Made by a program: the position numbers and the translations under genes
The notes under the pieces: generated by a model
What the model was told of the DNA's origin: nothing
Databases searched by the model: none
Seen by the model: the letters and a program-made list of their open reading frames with translations, nothing else
Part shown: one piece after another, positions 51,923-64,000 of the stretch
How the letters are laid out: every line of letters starts with the position of its first letter
How positions within the stretch are numbered: the first letter of the stretch is position 1
Assembly: GCF_029873635.1 (NCBI RefSeq)
Contig: NC_080419.1
Location: 72,838,597 to 72,902,596 of the forward strand
From: Malania oleifera
Lineage: Eukaryota > Streptophyta > Magnoliopsida > Santalales > Ximeniaceae
Reading direction: 5' to 3'
DNA length: 64,000 bases

Positions 51923-54031
51923 AGTAATGACCCGAAAATTTTAAAGCAAATAAATAACATGATTAACGAGGCCATCAGATAAATGCTTTGATACCACTTA
52001 CCACGACCTCGAAATATTTCAACACATCATATACATAAATACCCGAAATGTCATATCATAACTACCATCAACACATATATGCCTTGATACCATGGTTGTC
52101 ATATCATAAAGAACCCATTGGGGTCCAAGGTATCATTGTCCATAACATAATTAAACAAACAATAGAAGCAAATATTTTTCCTAATATCATACCTACCAGA
52201 GTACTAACCCAACCAGGACATCTACCAGTCCCAAAATAATACATATGACCACCCCAAATATCCAAAAACATCTAACATAAACCATACAGTATCCTACCCA
52301 CACTCACCCTCGACGTGATCGTTTAAGTCCCACTCTGGAGCTCCTAGGCTTGACTTCCTGAAGGACCTGAAAAGTTAATATTCTAGATGGGGTGAGACAT
52401 CTCTTAGTAAGACGAAATACATTATTATCAGTGTGTGACAGATGAGTTTTATTGTGACAATTATTCATGTCTCTTATATTACCCCTAAATATACTCAACA
52501 TCAGTATAATCAATATGATGTAGTTAGATAAGTCTACTAACATAAATTTTACGACATATCACACACAAGGTATAGCAATTTATAATAAATCTACTAACAT
52601 AAGGTTTACGATATATCACAAACAATATAATGCAGTTCAATTATATCTACTAACGTAGATTTTACAACACATCACAGATAATTAAATTTACACTTCTATA
52701 GCACTTCTATATGCCACACAGGCCTTCTCCTTCGATTTATATGCCACACAGGCTTTTGGCATCTGTATAGACTTCACACAGAGTTTCTATATTGAGCATC
52801 ATGACTTCAATTTATACGCAACACATGCCTTCGATATCAGTATAGAGTTCACATAAAGTTTTTGTATTGAGCATCACTACTTCAATTTATACGCCACATA
52901 GGCCTTCAACATCAGTATGGACTTCACACAAAGTTTCTATACTGAGCATCACCACTTCAATTTATACGCCACACAGGCCTTTAGTATCAGTATAGACTTC
53001 ACACAAAGTTTCTATATTGAGCATCACCACTTCATATTTTTCAATCAAATGCAAAATCTAACTTACGATTTCTTGATTAATGGAATCAAACTATCATATC
53101 CCCATATCCATATCAAACTTGTCATTTTATAATTCCACAGTATCCCACTATATACATATATCCATAAACTAGTATTATGCCACATACTCACAATATCATA
53201 CCATAACAATTTCAACAAAATCATATAAAGTTATTTGTTAATTAATCTCATGCCACACGATTATACGTTAAAATTTTCATTTAAGTAATTCGCCGGGAAA
53301 AAGCGCGTATTTCTAAAATCTGGTTCGATTGTCTTCTGAAAATTCTATTTAATTTAAGCATTCAATTTTTTTTTTTTTAAATGGAGGCGCATGAACCACC
53401 CTCCTGGTTATTCCCAAATATGTATAACACTCAAAACGACCATTCCATATGCCCAAATCATACATAAATTCAAATACGGCGTATATGTATAATATACTCA
53501 AATTTAATCGGTTCAAAATCTTTAAAAAACTGACATAATGTATTCCCCTTACCTTATCTCAGGAGTGATGCGTACTATACTCCTATGACAAATCTACTAT
53601 GGTTAAAATGTTGGTGGTTGAATTTGGAATTCAAGGGTAATTTCCATTCTTCGATTGACGCATGTTTGGTCGAGAAAATCGAGGAGAGAGAGAGAGAGAG
53701 AGAGAATTGAGAGAGAGCATGAGACAGAGAGGGGGGGGGGGGGTTTCCTTAGTAAGGAAGTTCTCCTTACTTACATATATCCTAGCATCTCATTCACATG
53801 AATTATACTATTTATTTTATTACCTTATTTAATTAATCACCTAATTAGTTAATTAATTAATTAATAATATTGTATTAATATTTTATATATATATACACAC
53901 ACATTACTTAATCCCTATATATATATATATATGTATACTTATATATCCATCATATCATTTATGTAATTACTTTAATTTAATAATTAATTTTTTTTTACAC
54001 TTTCATGCCTTTTATTTTTGGGGTCGTTACA
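51923..54031 (-). repeat. 3' LTR of the antisense Ty3 element
   Basis: 2,109 bp, AGTAATGACCCG...GGGGTCGTTACA on the + strand. On its own strand it runs TG...CT, fixed by the TSD. It holds a 75-bp hairpin array (52741-53030), GA repeats and a 13-G run (53731-53743) and AT repeats. Confidence 0.9.
52741..53030. repeat. 75-bp tandem array carrying a hairpin, 4 units
   Basis: Unit starts at 52741, 52816, 52891 and 52966 (constant 75-bp spacing), each ACGCCACACAGGCC-like. Each unit contains an inverted repeat TCAGTATAGA, 14-nt loop, TCTATACTGA or a one- to two-base variant. The collinear region of the other LTR (about 59260-59480) has perfect arms at 59284-59317 and 59434-59467. Confidence 0.9.
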
Positions 54032-54225
54032 TTCTCCCCTCCTTATAAAAATTTCGTCCTCAAAATTTGCTAACTATCACTTATCACAACCTCCTCTGGG
54101 AATCACTAAAATGTTTACCCGACTTTAGAAAGAGCCAACAATCACCCACATAGTGGCTCCATTCAAGTTTATTAGTTACCCTCATTTATGGTGGAGGTAA
54201 CCATTCTCACTTATGTAATTAAACG

Positions 54226-54256
<31 letters not shown>

Positions 54257-54299
54257 ATGCATGACAAATAATAAAAATGATTTTCACTTATATACACAC

Positions 54300-54480
54300 A
54301 AAAATAAACTTTATACTGAGCATATTCTCCGATCAGCATCGACATAGACTTCATACAAAGTTTCTATGCTGAGCATAACTTCTCATTGACATCATTATAG
54401 ACTTCACATAGAGTTTCTATACTAAGCATATTTTACCATCGGGATTGGTATAGACTTCACATAGAGTTTCTATACTGAAT
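54300..54480. repeat. related hairpin words in the internal 3' spacer
   Basis: Three copies of ATAGACTTCA...AGTTTCTAT.CT.A at about 54343, 54397 and 54450 (about 54-bp spacing), the same core as the LTR array but outside the LTR. Confidence 0.8.
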
Positions 54481-55197
54481 CTTCACACAATAGTTCCCAT
54501 AGTCATCTCACATTTCCCAGGTCAATGTAGAGTCTAACATATCCTTAAACAACATCAAACTGTCATATTCACATAATCATATAAAACCTGTCATGTCGTG
54601 TCTCGGCATAAAGCTGTCGTATCATAACCCGACATACAACCATCATAATCGATCTAGGCATATAGTTATCATATCATACCCCAGCACACATCCATCATAT
54701 CATAACTCTAGCCATACAATACCATACAATACAATTTATAATAACAACACTGTAACATGATCTCATTTTCACAAGTCCGTATAAAATCTGACATGTTCAC
54801 AATTATGTATAAAGTCTGTCTTATTATATTTTTGTTTAAAACTGTTAGTTCTGAACTCGACATAAAGCTGTCTAAACTGAATTCAGCATAAAGTTGTCTG
54901 AACATCATGTTTAATCATACAATAATAATTATTCTCAGAAGTCTATCGAATATTCTCCAATCCCATTCGTATAAATCTAAAATTTACATGAGCCGTACAT
55001 ATCAAGTACTCGCTGAAAGGTGTTTCACATCATTGTCCCTCAAATCAGCAAGCTCTCGGACCTAAGTCTTGAGGATCAGGGCGCTTAGTATCGCCATCCC
55101 CCTTTTTGCCTTTTTCCATAATTACTTCAACCAACACCAGTATTTTCCCCAATTTCCATTCATTCACGTGTTCATATCAAATTATTATATCTATAAC

Positions 55198-55211
55198 TCA
55201 GTAAAAATTAC

Positions 55212-55249
<38 letters not shown>

Positions 55250-55525
55250 ACATTTCCACCGTCCAGATAATATCTCCAGATTTTTAATGCAAAAACTACC
55301 ACCACTAATTCCAAGTCATGCATCATGTAAATCTTCTCATACTCCTTGAGTCTTGAGAAGCATACACACTTACTTTCTCTCGTTGTATTAGCACGCAACC
55401 AAACCCTTTTTGAGACATGTCACTGCAAATTACAAAACCTCCTTCTCTTGAAGGAATGGTCAGTACTGGCATAGTGACGAGTCACTGCTTTAACTCTTGG
55501 AAACTTTGTTTGCATTCGCCTGTCC
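55198..55525 (-). pseudogene. Ty3 RNase H remnant
   Basis: Minus-strand reading: 'FVICSDMSQKGFGCVLIQR', then the frame 55398-55198 with 'RLKEYEKIYMMHDLELVVVV' and 'FALKIWRYYLDGG', typical of Ty3 RNase H. It runs into a TA microsatellite (55213-55245), where homology stops. Confidence 0.85.
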
Positions 55526-55527
55526 AT

Positions 55528-56031
55528 TCATATCTTATATTCTTTCTGGTCAACTTGGTTAAAAGACCTAACAACTTGGAAAAAACCTTCTACGAATCGG
55601 AGGTAATATCCCACCAATCCCAAGAAACTCCTGATCTCGTGGACATTCTTCGGTCTTGCCCAGTCCACCACCACCTTTATCGTACTCGGGTCCATAGAAA
55701 TTCCACCCCTGGATATCACGTGGCCAAGAAATGCAAACTGTTCTAACCATAACTCACATTTCCTGAATTTGGCATACAATCTCCTTTCCTTCAACACCTG
55801 AAGTATTATCCCCAAATGATCCTCATGCTCCTTATGACTCTTTGAATATACGAGAATATTGTAAATCAACACCATCACGAACTGATCCAAATATTCATGA
55901 AATACTCTGCTCAAGAGGTCCATGAATGTAGCAGGGGCATAAGTCAATCCTAAAGTCATAACCAAAAATTCAAAATGGCCATACCGAGTTTGGAACACTG
56001 TTTTAGGTACATCCTCTGCCTTGACCCTCAC
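55528..56031 (-). pseudogene. Ty3 reverse transcriptase remnant
   Basis: A 167-codon open stretch: 'KTVFQTRYGHFEFLVMTLGL', 'ATFMDLLSRVFHEYLDQFV', 'KCELWLEQFAFLGHVIS', 'RSFLGLVGYYLRF'. The active site, normally F-x-D-D, reads 'VLIYNILVYS', so both Asp are lost and the enzyme would be inactive. Confidence 0.92.
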
Positions 56032-56878
56032 TTGATGGTACCCGGATCGAAGATCAATTTTAGGGAAAAATCATGTTTCCCGAAGTTGGTCAAACAGATT
56101 ATCTAAACAAGGAAGCGGTTACTTGTTCTTATTCGTCACTTTATTTATCTCTCAGCAGTCAATGCACATTTTCATCGACTCGTCCTTCTTTAACAAACAA
56201 CACTGGTGCACCCCATGGTAATACACTCGGCCTAATAAACTCCTTGTGCAATGACTCCTGTAACTATTCTTTTAATTCTTTCAACTCTATTGGAGTCATT
56301 CTGTATGGAGCCTTAAAAATTGGTGTCGTTCCCAAAGATAGGTCGATAGAAAAATCCACCTCATGCCCGTGAGGTAACCCTGACAAACCGGGAACACATC
56401 AAAAAATTCCCTTTCTATTGAGATATCGTCAACTTTTAAATTAACCTCTAGTGCTCCCTTACACAAGTTATGTACCCCTGACTCCCATCCAAGAGTAGCC
56501 TTTTAGCCTGTATGACTGATAGGATCGGTGGCGAAGTGCATACGTACGACCCCCCAAATCTGTACTCCTACTCCTCGAGAGGTCTAAATACTACTTCCTT
56601 CTTATAACAGTCTATACTAACATAGATGGATGTTAGCTAGTCCGTCCCCAGAATCACATCAAAACCATGCACATCAAAGCCATAAGATCACAGTCCATAC
56701 TGACATAGATGGATGTTAGCTAGTCCATCCCCAAAATTATGTCAAAACCGTGCACGTCAAAAATCGCAAGATCAGCCAATAGTGTTCTCCCCTGTATGCA
56801 GATCGAATAATCCTTATAAATCCTTCTATGGTCCCCATCGGCATGGCCATCGATAGATCAACACCCAATGGTTGAGTT

Positions 56879-57200
56879 TTAACCCCACATGATTTGATAA
56901 TCCTCCTTAGCTATAACTGAATGTATTGCCCCTAAATCAATCAATACAATAGCTTTATTTGACAGAAATGAAATATTACCTGTCATTTGCCTTTTTTGAT
57001 TCTCCCATCGTAAGAGCATAGACCCGAGCCGGGGTGGTGTTTCTCTACTGGCTGCCTCAGGGTGCTTGACCATCTCCCCGAAACTGGCTAATGGGGGTGG
57101 CATTGATCAGCTGTGCACGACATTCTCGTGCAAGGTGGTCGGGTTTATTGCACTGATAACACGTCTTCGTTTCCCACTGACATGCCCCCATATGCCTCCT
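56879..57200 (-). pseudogene. Ty3 protease and zinc knuckle remnant
   Basis: 'CYQCNKPDHLAREC' (about 57165-57122) is an intact CX2CX4HX4C knuckle. Further on, 'AIVLIDLGAIHSVIA' is the protease active-site block, with D-L-G-A in place of D-[ST]-G-A. Confidence 0.85.
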
Positions 57201-57349
57201 ATTACACTTGGATCATGGAGGGCGTGACAGATCACCCCGTTCAGCTCGATTTCCCCCCATTGGTCTTTAGCCTATATTGTTGTTGTTCCTCCTCCACGAA
57301 CGCTGACTATAACTTTCTTGAAAACTAGGAGGCCCAGGCCTCTTACTCT

Positions 57350-58062
57350 GACTCTATTCTTTTGTACTCTTCCGACTCACCTCAGCCACAGTGGCTTTAT
57401 CCACCAGCTCTTATAAGTCCCGTATTTGCAAAACTGCCACTTGCTCATATGTTTCCAACCTCATCCCTCTCACAAACCTCTGCGCCTTCCTGAACTCACC
57501 CGGGATCATAAATGGGGCAAAATGGGACAGCTCCACGAACTTAGCAGCATATTGTGGCACTGTAAGATGACCCTAAGTCAGATTCAAAAACTCTTCCATC
57601 TTAGCATCTCTAACAGAGGCGGGGAAGTAGCGGTCGAAGATGATCTCTTTAAACCGTCCCCAAATCAAGGCTATTGGTACTAACATCTGCTCTTCCAAGA
57701 GCTTCATTGCTGAGCACCATTGCTCAGCTTCTCTTGTCAACTTAAATGTGACATATAAAACACTCTGCTAATTAGTGCATTGTAGAACTGCCAGTATTTT
57801 CTTAATCTTTTACATCCAATTCTCTGCCATAATCGGGTCTGCACTTCTTGAATAGGCTGGGGGATTCATTCAGGTAAACTACTCTATCGTGCAGCCCTAG
57901 TCTATCGACCGGCAACCCCTCTCCCTGGAACTCCGTGCTATCTTAGCCATAACTTGCTGAGCAACACTATGCAGGACCTGATCTGAATCACTGGCATCTG
58001 AGCTGGAAGCCCCCATATGGCTACTCCCTCTAGCATTTGCATTATTTTTCCTAGGGTCCATC
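57350..58062 (-). pseudogene. Ty3 gag remnant
   Basis: Minus-strand pieces: an M-D-P-R-K start near 58060, '[20 protein letters not shown]' near 57705-57650, and '[20 protein letters not shown]' near 57550-57490, matching the plant Ty3 gag domain (W..F...F...Y). Contains stops. Confidence 0.82.
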
Positions 58063-60234
58063 CTGAAAATTAAACAGTGAATGATTTCTTAGAATCCTAT
58101 TGCCAACACACGACTAATACCATTAACTAACTAATCTTAAAATTCACTACCCTCTCATACTAAAATACCTAGACTTCCTCCTCACCATAAACTAGTAACC
58201 CTCCAAATTTCTAATCTCAGATTTTGATCTTACAGTTCATAAATAGAATAGTTGATGGTATGCCATAATTTTCCTGAAATTGTCGCTTCAGGAAAACCAT
58301 AGAAGATCATCACGAAATCTCTGCCTTTGGGCTACAAGACAAAAACCCCATTCCTATCCTTCCTTTAACTCATTCCTATACTCTGGTAGTATTATCTACT
58401 ATAGTCAGCAGAACCTAGCAACCTAAGCTCTGATACCACAAGTAACGACCCAAATTTTTTTTACAAAAACATAATAACATGATTAACGATGCCATTAGAT
58501 AAATGCTTTGATACCACTTACCACGACCCCAAAATATTTCAACACATCATATACATAAATACCCGGAATTTCATATCATAACTACCATCAACACATACAT
58601 GTCTTGATACCACAATTGTCATGTCATAAAGAACCCACTGGGATCTGAGGTGTCACTGTCCATAAAATAATTAAACAAACAATGGAAGCAAATATTTTTC
58701 CTAATATCATACCTACTAGAGTACTAACCCAATCATGACATCTACTAGTTCCAAAATAATACATATGACCACCCAAAATATCCAAAAACATCTAACATAA
58801 ACCATACAGTATCCTGCCCACACTCACCCTCAGAGTGATCGTTTAAGTCCCACCCTAGAGCTCCTAGGCTCGATTTCCTGAAGGACCTGAAAAGTTAATA
58901 TTCTGGATGGGGTAAGATACCTCTCAGTAAGACGAAATACATTATTATCAGTGTGTGACAAATGAGTTCTATTGTGATAATTATTTATATATGTCTCTTA
59001 TATTACCCCTAAATATAATCAACATCAGTATAATCAATATGATGTAGTTAGATAAGTCTACTAACGTAAGTTTTACGACATATCACACACAAGGTAAAGC
59101 AGTTTATAATAAATCCACTAACGTAAGGTTTACGACATCACAAACAATATAATGCAGTTCAATTACATCTACTAATGTAGGTTTTACAACACATCACAAG
59201 TAATTAAATTTACACTTCTATAGCACTTCTATATGCCGCACAGGCCTTCTCCTTCGATTTATATACCACACAGGCCTTCGACATCAGTATAGACATCACA
59301 CAGAGTTTCTATACTGAGCATAACTACTTCAATTTATACGCCACACAGGCCTTCGACATCAGTATAGATTTCACATAAAGTTTTTATACCGAGCATCACC
59401 ACTTCAATTCATACGCCACACAGGCTTTTGACATCAGTATAGACTTCACATAGAGTTTCTATACTGAGCATCTCCACTTCATATTTTTCAATCAAATGAA
59501 AAATCTAACTTACCATTTCATGATTAATGGAATTAAACTGTCATATCCCCATATCCATATCAAACTTGTCATTTTATAATTCCACAGTAATCCCACTATA
59601 TACATATATCCATAAACTAGTATTACGCCACATACTCACAATATCATACCATAACAATTTCAACAAATTCATATAAAATTACTTGTTAATTAATTTCATA
59701 CCACACGGTTATACGTTAAAATTTTCATTTAAGTAATTTTTTGGGAAAAACACGTATTTCTAAAATTTGGTTCGATTGTTTTTCGAAATTCTATCTAATT
59801 TAAACATGCAATTTTTCCTAAAATGGAGGCACACGATCCACCCTTCTTGTTATTCACAAACATGTATAACACTCAAAACAACCATTCCATTCGCCCAAAT
59901 CATACAGAAATTCAAATACGGCGTATACATATGATATACTCAAGTTTAATCAATTCCAAATCTTTAAAAAGTTGACATAATGTATTTCACTTACCTTATC
60001 TTAGGAGTGGTGCCTACGACGCTCCTATGACAAATCGACTCTAGTTAAAATGTTGATGGTCGAATTTGGAACCCAAGGGTATTTTCTGTTCTTCAATCGA
60101 TGCACGTTTGACCAAGGAAATCGAGGAGAGAGAGAGAGAGAGAGAGGGGTTGAGGAGAGAGAAAGTAGAGAGAGAGAATTGAGAGAGAGCGTGAGACAGA
60201 GAGGGGGGCGGTTTACTTAGTAAGGAAGTATTCC

Positions 60235-60236
<2 letters not shown>

Positions 60237-60281
<45 letters not shown>
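60237..60281. repeat. (AT)n microsatellite, solo-LTR insertion site
   Basis: About 22 AT units directly before the nested solo LTR; a second AT run follows it (62319-62336). Confidence 0.93.
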
Positions 60282-60285
<4 letters not shown>

Positions 60286-61161
60286 ACTTTTTGAACCCAC
60301 CAGATGGGGCCTGGGGCGTGATAAGACTATTCATATTCTCTGATACCATTCTCACAGTGAAAATAATAAAACAACCACAAATAAAATACCTGAGTTCTAT
60401 ACTATTCAACCCAAAATGTATATCCATTCACTTATATTACATAACCAGAAATGTTAAACATAACTTTATAAATAACTGTTCCTACTACCACCCAAAATTT
60501 CCAAAGTTCTCAACCCTAGCCTAGAGCTTTCTGAGCTAGATTACTTGAAGGACCTGAAAAGATAATAATTCATTGGGGTGAGACACCTCTCAGTATGGAA
60601 TAATAAACTATAACAGTGTGTGGCAAATGAGTTCATGTGTGTAAAAATTATAGCTATTTAGTAATCAAGATTAACTAAAAGGATACACACACTCACAGAG
60701 TCCGTAATCACGCATACACAACCAATATTTATAGTGAAAGTTCCTGAGGATTGGGGAGTTTACACACCCATACATGTAATGCCCCTTTACTTTGACACCG
60801 TTTGTGATCGTACCCTTTAATATGGGCGTGGCTACAACTGATATTGATCAAGGCACTCACCTTACTCGGTAAGCCCTCAGACGAAGAGTGTTACTTTACC
60901 ATAACTATTTATGCATTTAAGTTCACATACTAGTATTCCCACACATTCATATCAATTATCCCACAAAGTTTGCAAGCATATACACCACAAATCATCCACA
61001 CAGGATACAATACAAGCTACACATCCACACAGGATACCCATACACACAGGATACCACATGTATATTTCACATATCCAATATTAATCGTACCACAGAGATC
61101 CATGTATACACATACATCATAACACATCCCTGCTGGATATAGTACATTTGATTGATCTTAG

Positions 61162-61341
61162 TACGTGGCCCACACAGGGCAACTGCATACCTCTCAATAC
61201 GTGGCACACATAGGACTACTGCATACTACCCAGTACATGGCCCACATAGGGCTACTGCGTATTACCTAGTACGTGGTCCACATAGGGCTGCTGCATACTA
61301 TCCAGTACGTGGCCCACATAGGGCTACTACATACTTCACAT
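61162..61341. repeat. 36-bp tandem array, 5 units
   Basis: Units start at 61162, 61198, 61234, 61270 and 61306: exact 36-bp spacing, TACGTGGCCCACATAGGG-like. As 36 is divisible by 3, the array leaves an open frame repeating 'VRGPHRATAYY', which is a by-product. Confidence 0.95.
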
Positions 61342-62089
61342 GAAACTTTCACAAAAAAACCTCACACACACATTTATGTACACAACCTGACATTATTCAC
61401 AACCAGGCAGTAATCACAACCAAATAGTATTCACCACCAAACAGTATTCACAACAAGACATTTTTCTCAACCAGACAATATTCACAACCAAACTTTATTC
61501 ACAACTGAACAGCATTTACAACCTGTTAATTATGAAAGGTTAATCTCATGCCACACAGTTTTTCCTCAAATGTGATTTATGATCAAAAACCATTATTTTC
61601 AAATGCCTAAACTGTTAAGAAAATCATACTATAAATATATGATTCAAATACTCGAAATTATCCGGTTTAACTTATCAAAAAGTTGGTATAGTTTTATTCC
61701 TCTTACCTCTTCCTCGAAATTCTTCATAAATTGAACAGAAAACAGAACCTTGTAATCCACAAATTCTAACTTAATTAGTTCGACCCCCAAAATATTTATC
61801 ATTTAACATTTCCTAGGCCCAAACAACTCGAATAGCTAATAAATCTTAAAATAACTCCCTTACCCTGATTTTGGGGTGGTGCCCAAGAACTCCAAATCAA
61901 GATTTTGCTTCGATTAACTTGGAGAGAATTGCCCCAAGAACCTTGTGGTGGTTTCCCATCGTTGAATCAGGCTGAATTCGGGCCATATTCGAAGAGTGAA
62001 GGCAGAGGGGCCATAGCCCTAGAGAGAGAAAGTGAGAGGAGAGTGTTTTTGCTAATAAAAATGACCTAAGGCCTATTTATAGGCTGGCC

Positions 62090-62215
62090 TTCGTCGACGA
62101 ATTTAAAAGGTTCGTTGACGAATCCAAGAAGGACACTCATCGACGAGAACAACAGGTTCATCGATGAGTCAATTAAAACTTAAAATTCCCTAGCTCTCGG
62201 TAATTCCTCATCGAT
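62090..62215. repeat. second TCGTCGACGA-like palindrome cluster
   Basis: Five variants: TTCGTCGACGAAT, GTTCGTTGACGAA, CTCATCGACGAG, TTCATCGATGAG, CCTCATCGATGAGG. Same position relative to the LTR start as the cluster at 1250-1440. Confidence 0.75.
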
Positions 62216-62666
62216 GAGGCCTTGCTATGTGCCCCCTTAAAATTTTCTTTCTTCTTCTTTATTGATTTTCCTCTTCTTTTATTTATTTTTCTTCTATTTT
62301 CTAGGTTCGGGTTATTACATATATATATATATATATACATATATATTAATATCATTATTATATTAATATTATATTATTATTTTATAAATATCTTACTTTT
62401 ATCTTTTTGTTATATATATCCTATCATCTCATTCACATGAATTATACTATTTATTTTATTACCTTATTTAATTAATCATCTAATTAGTTAATTAATTAAT
62501 TAATAATATTATATTAATATTATATATATATATACATATATATATACTTATATATCCATCATGTCATTTATTTAATTACTTTAATTTAATAATGTTTAAT
62601 TAATTAATTGATTTATTTAGTTTTTTACACTTCCATGCCTATTATTTTTGGGGTCATTACATTCCT

Positions 62667-63470
62667 ACTCAACCTACTCAAGATGTTGAAAATTGGGCAT
62701 TGAGGATTGAGCAAACTCCAGCAATTATCTTGCTTAGCATAAAGAATCTCCTAACTTTGTCACCTATATGGCTTACATGCAAATGTTTCAAAACCTCCAA
62801 TAATGACGTTTAATGTCCTTATAAAGGATGCTAAAAAGCTTACTTAAGCGATAGCTACCATTAATCAAATGATTCCCACACCCACTGCGGTTTCAAAACC
62901 TCAAGGAACTAGCTTGAATGCTATTGACAACTTACTGCCAAGTGAGAACAATAACTCTACTACTTCTCCAATCTCTAAGAGACATGATAATGGTATGCTG
63001 CCAATGTAAAGATATCCTTCAACCTCGAATTTGGTAATGGTCTCTCAAACACCACCTTTTAGAGGGATAAACCCTATTGCACCTATTGCATCCACTACAC
63101 CTCTTCTACAAGTTCAATATGAAGGATCTACTCACATACTCTTTCAAACCTCAATAATTCTTCTTTAACATGCATCATATCCAATTTTACCCCCTTAAAT
63201 CACTAAAGAGGATTCAAGAGTTTGAGGAGGAATTAGGGGAAGCTTGTTATATTCAAGGTGAACTTCAATCTTCCTTGTACAAATCATATTTTCCTTATCC
63301 TAATAATTACATTAGTCCCAAATTTAAGCTTTTCAATTGCAAGTCTGATAACGTCAAGGAGCATTTGGTGAAGTTTGTACATACATACAAAATCTATGGA
63401 TTGGATGATGATCTCAAATTAAAGGAATTCTCTAAATTCATGACTAAGAGGGCATGCATGATATGTTAAT
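62667..63470 (+). pseudogene. decayed gag of another LTR retrotransposon
   Basis: The open stretch 63170-63469 reads 'IQEFEEELGEACYIQGEL', 'YFPYPNNYISPKFKLFNCKS', 'EHLVKFVHTYKIYGLDDDL', 'KLKEFSKFMTKRA', resembling the gag domain of Ty3-type elements (PP.F..F.G...P..HL..F). The upstream part has stops. The integrase-less Ty3 element (51923-62661) lies next to it. Class not certain. Confidence 0.6.
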
Positions 63471-64000
63471 ATGAAACTATAGGTTAGTTAAGACTTGGAG
63501 TCAAATATGCCATTTTTTATGTAAGAATTTCTTTTTCACTCAAGATAGGGTGATGTGGATCTTGGGAGGCAGCACCATAAGTATAAAAAGGGTTAATGGA
63601 CTATGTGGAACACTTTGGGAATGTGAGACATTTAGGACATTATTGGGGAGCAAGAGCTTTTGAAAGTGTTGTGCAAATCAACGCATGGTGGAAAATCGAA
63701 TTGATCAGATCGTGTAATGCAACAACCAACGATGAACAATATGGAAACAATAAATCACACAGATAATAAAGGAAATAAAATAAACAATGACACAAGAGAT
63801 TACATGGTTCGGCAATGTGCCTATGTCCACGAGAGCAAACGAATGAATTTTCCACTATCAATCTACAAACAAGGGTTATAATATTGTTTATATTCTAACC
63901 CTACATGTACCAAAGACTTAGGAAGTTCCCCAAGTACCCCTGTAGCAATCCTTGGAAGAAAATCCTCCAAAATCCCAAACTTATTGATCTTCCCGATTAA
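63471..64000. other. window end, unclassified
   Basis: No gene or defined element. A stretch at about 63790-63840 ('TTACATGGTTCGGCAATGTG') looks like a word common in plant retrotransposon leaders, but I cannot assign it. Confidence 0.4.

Larger units (their letters stand above)
60282..62319 (-). repeat. solo LTR nested in the 5' LTR
   Basis: TGTCACTTTTTGAACCC...TTCGGGTTATTACA, 2,038 bp, with AT repeats on both sides, so a TSD cannot be recognised. On the minus strand it starts TGTAATAACCCGAACC and shares with the left-edge LTR (1168-3506) an AAGGGGG(T)CACA.AGCA word followed by the TCGTCGACGA cluster, hence likely the same family. Confidence 0.78.
51923..62661 (-). mobile_element. Ty3-type element lacking integrase, 10.7 kb
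   Basis: Perfect TSD TTCCT (51918-51922, 62662-62666). Left LTR 51923-54031 (3' LTR), right LTR 58441-62661 (5' LTR, enlarged by a nested solo LTR). Minus-strand order: primer-binding site (inverse of GCTCTGATACCA, 58428-58439), gag, zinc knuckle, protease, RT, RNase H, polypurine tract (inverse of CTCCCCTCCTTATAA, from 54034). I find no integrase between RNase H and the polypurine tract. Frames are broken. Confidence 0.9.
58441..62661 (-). repeat. 5' LTR of the antisense Ty3 element, interrupted
   Basis: 58441-60250 is collinear with 51923-53775. The rest resumes at about 62415 ('TCCTATCATCTCATTCACAT', compare 53785) and runs to 62661. Between them is a solo LTR. Net length after its removal is about 2.1 kb, equal to the other LTR. 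Confidence 0.88.

Noticed and set aside
61152-61343. Repeat-protein-like frame with 'VRGPHRATAYY' units
   Set aside because: Produced by a 36-bp DNA array within a solo LTR; no promoter, start context or family match.
62222-62440. Hydrophobic 72-codon frame as a membrane peptide
   Set aside because: T-rich and AT-microsatellite DNA gives Phe/Ile/Tyr runs; spans the LTR junction.
1-64000. tRNA, rRNA or other structural RNA genes
   Set aside because: I looked for tRNA-like A/B boxes and rRNA words and saw only the SINE B-box remnant; a covariance-model scan would be decisive.

Overview
The window is nuclear DNA from a flowering plant, most likely a woody eudicot (I cannot name the species). 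The evidence is one spliced plant gene with large GT-AG introns, surrounded and filled by plant transposons: Ty1/copia, Ty3, L1-type and RTE-type LINEs, an Au-type SINE and hAT-type non-autonomous DNA elements, with AT-rich DNA and microsatellites.

The only host gene I can support lies on the + strand from 7517 (ATG) to 48041 (TGA). Its 12 exons total 1,791 nt and encode 596 aa. It is the plant plastid YbeY protein: a transit-peptide-like N terminus, a YbeY endoribonuclease domain with an intact zinc site (exons 2-4), and a fused Cof-type HAD phosphatase domain (exons 5-12) with all four HAD motifs intact. Every splice site is GT-AG and every phase agrees. Coding sequence fills under 5% of the span. 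The introns carry the transposons: intron 1 (6.0 kb) has two L1-type LINE fragments; intron 3 (20.3 kb) is almost one nested transposon stack; intron 7 (7.9 kb) has an antisense copia element with two insertions; intron 10 has a hAT-type element.

Intron 3 is layered. Copia element A (14755-34188) was hit by several hAT-type elements. One of these (19944-31667) was hit by copia element B (20065-30954). B was in turn hit by another hAT-type element, a deleted Ty3 element (24347-29036) and a SINE. Almost every layer is supported by a target-site duplication (TSD) read directly from the sequence.

Flanks: the left edge (1-3506) is the 3' end of a Ty3 element, followed by a 2 kb solo LTR (4237-6189). 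On the right are an RTE tail, a second solo LTR of the same family (49107-51190), and a 10.7 kb antisense Ty3 element (51923-62661). That element lacks integrase and carries a solo LTR of another family inside its 5' LTR. The last kilobase holds a decayed gag fragment. All transposon reading frames are broken. I see no rRNA, tRNA, CRISPR or bacterial-type operon.
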